From Cryptomeria japonica (Eukaryota > Streptophyta > Pinopsida > Cupressales > Cupressaceae), in contig NC_081413.1 of NCBI RefSeq assembly GCF_030272615.1, positions 723,135,649 to 723,199,648 on the forward strand: 64,000 bases of DNA, in the 5' to 3' direction. The notes beneath the pieces were generated by a model. That model did not search any database and was not told the origin of the DNA. It worked only from the letters and a program-made list of their open reading frames with translations. Each line of letters starts with the position of its first letter. Position 1 is the stretch's first letter. A program made the translations under genes and the position numbers. Of this stretch, positions 57,241-64,000 are shown in pieces.

Positions 57241-57245
57241 CTAAG

Positions 57246-57305
57246 GAAACATTTGAATATCTCAGAGAGAAGCTTGGGGTTATACCCTCACCAGTAGAGA
57301 CCTAG
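57246..57305 (+). pseudogene. C-terminal end of N2 pol, after the G1 insertion
   Basis: ETFEYLREKLGVIPSPVET and a TAG at 57303-57305, the usual end of this copia pol. It continues the frame that stops at 48339, counting one copy of CTAAG. Confidence 0.88.
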
Positions 57306-57688
57306 ATATCTGATGATTGGCATCAAATCGATAGAATTAACAAAGAAACCTTTTTCCTGGCTTTGATGAAGGAGAGATACTTCTTAGGGGGAGTAGTTGG
57401 TTATAACAATTGGTTATTATAATTGGTTCTATGAATTGGTTTTATCTGGTATTTATATTGCTTTGGCATTTGATGTCAAAGGGGGAGAGATATCTATGGA
57501 AAAATGAACATTATCCTTTGGGCAGAGAGATTACTTATTGGGGGATTAATATATACTCTCTGCATTTGTATTTTGGTTTCTGGTATTGATCTATTCCAGA
57601 GATTGTTGGTTTTTGGTTTTTTGGCATTCTGTTTTGGCACTTAGATGTTTTTCCATCTTGTGTTGCCATCAATGCCAAAGGGGGAGAT
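57306..57688 (+). other. 3' untranslated region and polypurine tract of N2
   Basis: Between the pol stop and the 3' LTR. The tract CCAAAGGGGGAGAT (57675-57688) abuts the LTR. A second AAAGGGGGAGAGA occurs at 57478-57490, a duplicated purine tract common in this group. Confidence 0.85.
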
Positions 57689-58745
57689 TGTTGGTATTAT
57701 GGATGTTTTGCATTGGTTTTGTCATCGATGTCAACACTTATCAACACTTATCCTTCTGGAGATCTTTGGTTATGTTCACCGGCAATTTCAGTGACTTATG
57801 CACAGTCACGGGTATATTGTTCACCGACAGGTTATATTGCTCACCGACACTGAGGATGACTTATTATCATCTAGAGGTCACTTGGTTATGTCGAAGACAT
57901 GGTTTGGACACTTGGCTTTGGTATTTTGGTTATTGGTCTAATCGGGTTGACATATTTGCTGTTATCGGCAAATTGGTCTAGGTTATGGACTGGCATGCAT
58001 TATCTATTCCAGATCAACACAACATGTTATGGAGATGATTTAATCAATTGGATATTGTTATAATTGCATTGAGCTGACATGATGCATCACATCTTGACTT
58101 ATCTGTAATTGATTTAATTTTAATATTCTTTATTATCCGACCTACACATTTGGTCTTAGGTTTTGGTATATATGTAAGATCTCAATTATGAGATGACATA
58201 TGTGGTATGTAAGGTTATGACATTGTAACATGGTATGTGCGAATATTGAAGATCATATGAGAATACCATAGAGAAGGATATTATTAGAGCTTAACCGGTA
58301 AGGAATCTAGCATTGGAGATGCTACTTTGAGCAGTACATTATCATTGGATTTAATCATCCAATTATAGTTAGTGTGACTCCTATTTTGTGATTGAGCAGT
58401 GAGCTCTAGGTGGTTGGCCTTTTTGCATGTGAAAAACCCCATTTGTATACACATACTATCTATAGTAGTATCATCTAATTGTGGGTAAGGTTTCCCACCA
58501 TGGTTTTTCCCCTTACAGGTTTTCCACATACAAATATTTGTGTTATGTGTTGTGGATGTTGTTTCTCTTTCTATTATATGCATTGAGTTTCACCGGTATT
58601 AATATTAACTGCTAATCTGTCAACCGGCATTAAGTTTGGTTTATCGATATTAAGTATCAAGTTTGATTAAGTTATGTTTGGGTTGAAATTAACTGACAAC
58701 TGATTCACCCCCCCCCCCCCTCTCAGTTGCCTCTGGGTCCTAACA
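57689..58745 (+). repeat. 3' LTR of N2 (1057 bp)
   Basis: Starts TGTTGGTATTATGGATG, ends GGGTCCTAACA. A long C-run (58708-58720) makes it slightly longer than the 5' copy. Followed by TSD ACATG at 58746-58750. Confidence 0.93.
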
Positions 58746-58858
58746 ACATGTTCCCAATACTGACTTCTGAAACTCCTGATATAAATTTTCATTCTATCAC
58801 TCCATATCCTGTAGTTCTCTCTATTAAACTTCGAACCTTCCTTCTTCATCATGATCAA
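58746..58858 (-). pseudogene. N-terminal part of N1 gag
   Basis: Minus strand from ATG 58858 (MIMMKKEGSKFNRENYRIWS) to YWEHV at the N2 junction. The sequence at 43213 and below continues the frame once one TSD copy is removed. This is direct evidence that N2 landed in N1. Confidence 0.92.
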
Positions 58859-58906
58859 CAGATCTTTACCTCAAGATTTTAGGCTTAGACCTTAGAGGGC
58901 ATGTAA

Positions 58907-58921
58907 CTCTCTGATACCAAT
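58907..58921 (-). other. Primer binding site of N1
   Basis: Reverse complement ATTGGTATCAGAGAG abuts the LTR, similar to the initiator Met tRNA type. Confidence 0.9.
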
Positions 58922-60285
58922 TGATGGTATGATGAAAGAATAAGTATTTGGTCAACTACTGAGATAGGGGGGGTGAATCAGTAGATAGAAAAACTGATAT
59001 TTAACTTCACCAATCAATCTCTCAAAGTAAACTTAGAATAATAGCTCTGTCAAGATAAAAACTCATAAGATAAAACCGGTTGTCTGTTACAACAATTTAA
59101 CAGTAAACAACTTATTCATATCTTCACTACTTCCGGTTATCATGACTTATCAGAAATAGTTAAGTAGTTAAGTAAATCAACCATGAAAACATAATCACAA
59201 AAACATTCACCACTTGACACAAATATTTTTGACGTGGAAACCCAAATAGGTAAAACCCATGGTGAGATGAGACTCACAAGATAATATTTAAACTCTTTTG
59301 AAGTTCGTCTTGTTAGGAGCCTAGCCTGTTAAAGCTTTACAAAAAGTCCTGTTAAGAACTGATCTTGTTAGGAATCACTTGGTTAAGGGATTGACTACAA
59401 ATGCCTTGTTAGAAGCAATACCCTGTAAGGAGTAACCTCAGTAGAGGATTTGAAAATCCAATCTAATGGACTACCTTGTTAGAGGTTTTGAATAGTACCA
59501 AGCTTGTTAGAGATTACCCGATTAGGGGATTTCAATTTTGTTGTAATTATTAGAAAACAACGTGAGTTTTCTGATCTGTCTAAATAGCACTACACTTGCT
59601 TGATCAGATCCATTTGATGCTCCTATATGCCTTTACTCAAACTGTAGATACATCATCTGGTTCGGCAACCACACACTCGAATAAACTATGTCTATCTCTT
59701 TGCCAACTCTCCTTAAACTAAACAACTTCATCAACCTTAAACACAAATCAATCAAGTCGGTAACACAACAAAAACCTAACTCTCATCGAGATTACAAACA
59801 AATTCAGTTCAAGTATGGCCATTGGATTACATAGCAATCTTTGCACATCAATCAAGAAAACCTTGACCGCTCCTTGATCACAACTTCATTGAACTTAGTA
59901 ACTCATCATGCACTTTTCATTAGATGCAATACATTTGCTCATTCCCTAGACAAAAAAACCATTACAACAACTCACCTAAATCTCTTGAAATTGTCTTCAT
60001 ACAATAATCATGTGTGTCATCATCATTAACGCTCATTATCATATCATAAACCAATATAACCAATTCACCAAACTTAATCAGTTAGGGTTTATAAAAAACA
60101 ATAGGTAGGGTTTACCGGTTACAACAATAGATAAGATTTACACCATTTACCGACTCTCCTCACAAATTCTTCTTACCGGTTACAGTAACAATATTACAAC
60201 AATATCAACAATATCACTACTGGTTCAATTGACATCAATAACAACATAACATATCATTAATGCAATCTTCATGCAAATGCCAACA
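58922..60285 (-). repeat. 5' LTR of N1
   Basis: Reverse complement starts TGTTGGCATTTGCATGAAG and ends CATACCATCA. Matches 37551-38920. Target-site duplication TATTT follows at 60286-60290. Confidence 0.93.
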
Positions 60286-60486
60286 TATTTCTTGTGCAAA
60301 CCCGTGAAAACAAACAAGGATTTGAAAAGATCCTATTGAAAATACACTATATGTTTAGCATAGACAAACTGTTATTGCTTCTATCTATTGTGTTTTCAAA
60401 TCATCTTTTAGAGGATCATCCATTAAAAACATAGAGATTGTTTCAAAAAATTTACAAAATCATCAAACTAAGAAAATCAAGATAGT

Positions 60487-60862
60487 TTAGCACATTAGGC
60501 ATCCAGAATAGCGCATCAAAACATCAGTATAGTGCATATCAATCATTCAATAGTGCATACAAGCCACACTTTGGCACGTCAACAGATCATATTAGCGCAT
60601 AGTGAAAAACAACATTTGCAACTAAGAGACAAAAACCAGATAGTGCTTGTGAAGATCAGAATAGCACATCAGAACATCAGAGTAGTGCATATCCATCATC
60701 AAATAACACATACCAACCAATTTTTAGCGCTTAAGCAGACCAGATTAGTGCATTGCAAAACGACATCATTATTGTCAAACAAAACTAAATAGTGCATTCC
60801 AGGGGCATTATAGTGCATCTGATTAACCTTTTAGCACTTTGGAGTCATCCTTTAGTGCATAA
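60487..60862 (+). repeat. Degenerate ~21-bp spaced repeat with TAGYGCAT core (cluster 2)
   Basis: At least fifteen occurrences of TAG(C/T)(G/A)CAT-like words near 60487, 60508, 60530, 60551, 60575, 60593, 60640, 60662, 60683, 60704, 60727, 60747, 60790, 60811, 60831 and 60853. Typical spacing is 20-23 bp, and gaps of 43-47 look like one missed unit. One frame reads NSASKHQ, YSAYQSF, NSAYKPH, FGTSTDH, ISA, so seven-residue units. Same strand and same core as cluster 1. Confidence 0.82.
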
Positions 60863-61003
60863 CCAAAACTATCCAAAACAAAGAGCAATCTATTAACTTT
60901 TCAAAAATTTCATCACCAGTTACAGATATACCCTTTTGGATCTTTTGTCAAATCCAACGTAGATGGCAAAAATTGTATCAACACAATATCAGTTAGTGAT
61001 CAC

Positions 61004-61462
61004 AAGTTTCAAGACAACTTGTTCCAAACATCAACATACCAAGTTAGCTTTCTAAGTTGGTCAAATCAACTTATTTTCCAATATTGGGAAGCTATTATCA
61101 TAACATTTGACATACTTGGTCATATCAATAGAGGCATATCAAACCCTCTATTCGACTGAGTGGACTTAGAAATCAAAACAAAATATTCATCCAACCAATC
61201 TCTCAATTGAAACTTTGATCACTCGCATGAACACCCTTTAGCATATCAAGAAGAAGCATCCTTGTTTGAAAACTTATTTGAAAAGGAGACAACCTAGTCC
61301 TAGAGCACTTATCAAGAGGAAAAATTTTCTCTACATTAACCATCAAATTTTTGTATCACATCGTTCTTCCTGCGTCACATGTGATTATATCTTCAAGGAA
61401 AAACCAACAAGTTTGATGAAGAGCCTTTGAGAAGTAGGGCTTTCACTCAGAAATCTATTGGA
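61004..61462 (+). pseudogene. Gag-like remnant of the oldest gypsy element
   Basis: One frame reads FQDNLFQTSTYQVSFLSWS and INRGISNPLFD, later HSHEHPLAYQEEASLFENLF, with stops (two TAG in a row-like cluster near 61303-61310, TGA near 61156). The amino-acid make-up is protein-like and the position after the leader fits gag of a Tat-type element. I could not name the domain. It is cut by element R at 61466. Confidence 0.45.
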
Positions 61463-61465
61463 TAT

Positions 61466-62876
61466 CATTGGCATATGATGAACCGGCATGTTGATATGAT
61501 AATAATGTATGTTGTCATTGATGTCAAATAAGTGTAAGTGAACCGATGTGTAGATTGGAAGAAGTTGTTGAGTCGGTATGAAGAGGCATGAGGCGATTCA
61601 ATGAACTGATGTCGAGGTTTCACTAAGTGTGATTACCGGTTGGTAGTCTCAGCTCTATGGTTATCAGTTTGGTGATCCAGCTTGTGTGATGAACCAATGA
61701 TACTCTATGATGAGTTAGCTAAGAGATGTGATCAAGGTGCCATGTCATCTTTGTGCGCATGAAGGATTGAGGCATAAGAAGATCGAACACATTTGAAGTC
61801 TACCTCGGGAATGATCATTCTTCTTAGTGGTATGAGAAGAGAGCGTGATGGGTTACTGATTCCCATGTGCGGTGATGAATCAACGATGCAGATTGTCTTG
61901 TGCTCTATTTGAAATTGTAATGCTCTATGCAATATGTTTGGATGGTCAGGGTTGGACCGCCTGTGTTGTAAACCTAAGATGGTTAGGGTTTAGGTTTTAT
62001 GTTAACGACCTATCTATTGTCTATAAGGTCGATGATGTTTATTATTGAAAATTTGTTGGCAAATGTTGTGTGTATGTATCTGAGTGAAGAGATACTTGAT
62101 ACTTGCAAGACCAGTAAGAGGGAAACTATAGAGTGTGAGTGCAGAGTAAGGGATATGAAAAGGATTTGCCTTGGCATGTATTGTTGTTATCAGATCATAG
62201 TTTTTCCTGTTGTCTTCTAATCATTTCAATAGATGGAAAATCCCTTTACCAGGTAGCTTTAACAGGCTTATTGTAAAACATGTAACCAGGTGACTCAAGA
62301 TCATTGAGTTCTTTAAATCCTCTAGCGAGGTAACCTTTAATAGGGTATATAGCCATCCCTTAACCGAGTGATCTCTAACAGGATCGGTTTCTAGTAGAAC
62401 CTTTTTGTAAAGTCTTTAACTATAATAGGCTCCTAACAGGGCGAGCTTCAAAAGAGTTCAAAACAAGCTTGTGGGTATTCATCCCCACCGTGGTTTTTCC
62501 CATTTGGGTTTCCAAGTGAAAAATCTGTGTGTTATGTGTTATGCATTTTTCATGTGATGTTTATGAAGTATTTGGTTGAAAGATTATGCATGCAATGTTA
62601 ATAGGTTATGGTATTTTTAGTATACCGCATGCATATTTTTATGGGTGAAGTTGATGTTGCATAATTGATCGTATTTGAAGTATTCAGACCTATCAGTTTA
62701 TGGTGTCTAGTGTCTTACTGTGTTTAACCGATATCCCCATGGTTAATTTCAATAATGGTGATAACCAGTTGGTTTTACTTTAGCTAGATAAGTTGTTAAG
62801 AGATTTTTTACCTATACTGATTCACCCCCCCCTCTCAGTACCAGTTGGGGTGTCTGTTGTTCATCATTATTCATCA
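61466..62876 (+). repeat. 5' LTR of R (1411 bp)
   Basis: Begins CATTGGCATATGATGAACC where the solo LTR has TGTTGGCATATGATGAAG, so the terminal TG is altered. Ends TATTCATCA. Contains the CCCATTTGGG hairpin motif near 62500 and several CCT..AGG hairpin words (62240-62450). Confidence 0.9.
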
Positions 62877-62893
62877 ATTGGTATCATAGTGCC
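62877..62893 (+). other. Primer binding site of R
   Basis: ATTGGTATCATAGTGCC after the LTR: initiator Met tRNA type with G to T at the GAGC part. Confidence 0.88.
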
Positions 62894-62947
62894 TCCAGGT
62901 CCTCGATGATATAAGCTTAACCGCTTGAGGCAAAAGATCCTACTGTA

Positions 62948-64000
62948 ATGATGAAGAGGGAAGGTCCTAAGTTCAATAGAGATAAATTTAAGATATGGAA
63001 GGACAAAATGAAGATTTACATCAAGAGTATGGGTGCTCAACATTGGAGCTATGTTGAGAATGCATTTGTGACTCCCACTGGCACTTTCACTGATGATCAA
63101 AAGAGAGAAATCCAGGAAAATGGGCAAGTCATGGAATCCCTTATCATCAACTTGTTAGACATTGAGTTTATTGATGTTCAAGACAAGGACACACATAAGG
63201 ATGTATGGGATACACTGGAAAACATCTATGGTGGTGATGAGCATGTAAAGCAAGCTAAGGAAGAAAGCCTTAGAGGTAAATTTGAGGATATGAGGATGGT
63301 TGAAGGTGAAACCATTCAACAGTATGGCATTAGGATTAAGACTGTGGTTGGTGATATCAAAAGCACTGGTGGAACTATTGATGATACCACTGTTGTTAGT
63401 AAAGTCCTTAGATCATTATTACCGATCTATGCAATCAGAGTTCCTGCTATCCAGGAACTAAGGTCTATTGATAAGACCAAGGTATCCTTAGATTCTATTA
63501 TTACAAAATTAACTGCATATGAGTTGAATAGATATGATGGTAGTGTTCAAAAGACTGAGTCAACCTTTAAAGCATCTACTATACCATCCAGAAAAGGAAA
63601 AGAAACTAGTACCAGTTATGAATATAGACAATGCAAAGATATGGATGATGAAGAGATTCTGATGGAATTTGAAGCTCTTCTTGCTAAAAGACTTCTGAAG
63701 GGAACTAGAAAATATAGAGGTAATCTTCCTTTGAAATGTTTTACCTACAATAAGATAGGACATATAGCTATAAATTGCCCTAACAATGACAATAAGGATA
63801 AACCAGAGAGGTTCAGAAAGTATAAAGGAGGAAACAGAAGAAATTGTCTAGTTGTTGTGGATGAAGGTGTCACTAATGAAGAATCAGAAGATGAAGAAAA
63901 TGAAGACATAGTGTTTGTATTAGTAAAGGAAGAAGTGTCCGACAAGAAAGCTCTTGTCTCTCGCATTGACAAATCCAATGAGTGGACAATTAATAGTGGT
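62948..64000 (+). CDS. Copia gag-protease start of R, open to the window edge
   Basis: 351 codons from ATG 62948 (a second in-frame ATG follows at 62951) to the right edge, with no stop. Starts MMKREGPKFNRDKFKIWKDK, the usual copia gag N-terminus; the region EESLRGKFEDMRMVEGETIQ follows. The zinc knuckle (about 63737-63778) reads CFTYNKIGHIAINC, with the second Cys changed to Tyr. The last codons read WTINSG where the retropepsin motif is normally W.IDSG, so the catalytic Asp is Asn (63992-63994). The frame is intact, but two key residues are lost, both by G to A. Confidence 0.88.
   Translation, partial: MMKREGPKFNRDKFKIWKDKMKIYIKSMGAQHWSYVENAFVTPTGTFTDDQKREIQENGQVMESLIINLLDIEFIDVQDKDTHKDVWDTLENIYGGDEHVKQAKEESLRGKFEDMRMVEGETIQQYGIRIKTVVGDIKSTGGTIDDTTVVSKVLRSLLPIYAIRVPAIQELRSIDKTKVSLDSIITKLTAYELNRYDGSVQKTESTFKASTIPSRKGKETSTSYEYRQCKDMDDEEILMEFEALLAKRLLKGTRKYRGNLPLKCFTYNKIGHIAINCPNNDNKDKPERFRKYKGGNRRNCLVVVDEGVTNEESEDEENEDIVFVLVKEEVSDKKALVSRIDKSNEWTINSG

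Larger units (their letters stand above)
43214..58745 (+). mobile_element. Copia element N2 (plus strand), inserted in N1 gag and interrupted by G1
   Basis: LTRs at 43214-44263 and 57689-58745, with a perfect TSD ACATG. A primer site follows the first LTR and a purine tract precedes the second. The pol is interrupted near its C-terminus by G1. The N1 gag frame continues on the other side of the insertion (58746-58858), so N2 inserted after N1. Own length without G1 about 6.6 kb. Confidence 0.94.
37551..60285 (-). mobile_element. Copia element N1 (minus strand), interrupted by N2
   Basis: Two LTRs of about 1.37 kb (37551-38920 and 58922-60285) flank gag-pol on the minus strand. A perfect TSD TATTT lies at 37546-37550 and 60286-60290. 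Because the element is on the minus strand, its 5' LTR is the right-hand one, followed by a primer site at 58907-58921. The gag is split by element N2. The own length without N2 and the copied TSD is about 7.2 kb. It sits inside the oldest gypsy element. Confidence 0.93.
33252..61465 (+). mobile_element. Oldest layer: decayed Ty3/gypsy (Tat-like) element interrupted by later insertions
   Basis: The pieces are 33252-34032 and 35448-36147 (LTR), 36148-37545 (leader) and 60291-61465 (leader/gag). They are separated by a solo LTR (34033-35447) and by element N1 (37551-60285), and cut on the right by element R. The primer region TTTTTGGCACTCACCATGGGGC (36150-36171) resembles the TGGCGCCCACCGTGGGGC site of plant Tat-type elements with C to T and G to A changes. 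The right part has gag-like coding traces. Continuity across the insertions is shown by the TSDs. Family and outer limits are inferred. Confidence 0.6.
61466..64000 (+). mobile_element. Copia element R, 3' part beyond the window
   Basis: 5' LTR, primer site and gag start on the + strand; the rest lies to the right of the window. Same family as the solo LTR at 34033-35447. Inserted in the gag region of the oldest gypsy element. Confidence 0.92.

Noticed and set aside
60487-60862. CRISPR-like array
   Set aside because: The core is only 8 bp, imperfect, with 12-15 bp between, in a plant nuclear retroelement.
61732-62220. Open frames at 61732-61932 and 61999-62220
   Set aside because: They lie wholly within the 5' LTR of element R and are not kept in the solo LTR as coding sequence.

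Overview
The window looks like nuclear DNA from a land plant with a large, retrotransposon-rich genome. A gymnosperm or conifer-like plant is my best guess, but this is inference. It rests on the base composition, an intron of about 8.5 kb in a glutamate-receptor-like gene, and several layers of LTR retrotransposons inserted into one another. I see no bacterial features, no rRNA or tRNA gene and no CRISPR array. The only recognisable host gene is a broken plant glutamate receptor-like (GLR) gene on the + strand (11197-22425). Almost everything else identifiable is transposon-derived, and most of it is inactive.

Layout. 1-4104: 3' part of a decayed Ty1/copia element with its 3' LTR. 5804-8081 (-): remnant of a hAT/DUF659-type transposase. 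8765-8975: TG/TA microsatellite. 11197-22425: GLR locus. Its large intron holds a 5'-truncated LINE ORF1 copy (14849-16056, -) and a complete Ty3/gypsy-type element that carries only gag and protease (17031-20684, target-site duplication GTATA). 22426-30800: AT-rich DNA with small repeats and a solo LTR (28640-29055) of the first copia family. 30822-32566 (-): second, longer LINE ORF1-only copy with a 17-bp target-site duplication.

33252 to the right edge is a stack of insertions. The oldest layer is a decayed Ty3/gypsy element, probably Tat-like. Copia element N1 (37551-60285, -, TSD TATTT) sits inside it. Copia element N2 (43214-58745, +, TSD ACATG) sits inside the gag of N1. A chromodomain Ty3/gypsy element G1 (48340-57240, +, TSD CTAAG) sits inside the end of the N2 pol. 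A solo copia LTR (34033-35447, TSD ACCTA) lies in the oldest element's LTR. Another copia element, R (61466 to beyond 64000), interrupts its gag region. The TSDs make the insertion order unambiguous.

Most interesting points: the 3' LTR of G1 is a partial LTR, then an inverted LTR piece, then a full LTR joined at a GTGC microhomology. The G1 gag-pol keeps one frame for 4.6 kb with 19 stop codons and no frameshift, and stops in several elements look like CAG to TAG and TGG to TAG/TGA changes. A ~21-bp spaced TAGYGCAT repeat flanks N1 and reads as seven-residue Ser-Ala repeats. Two LINE copies both lack ORF2. The GLR gene has a one-base frameshift and a degraded pore micro-exon.
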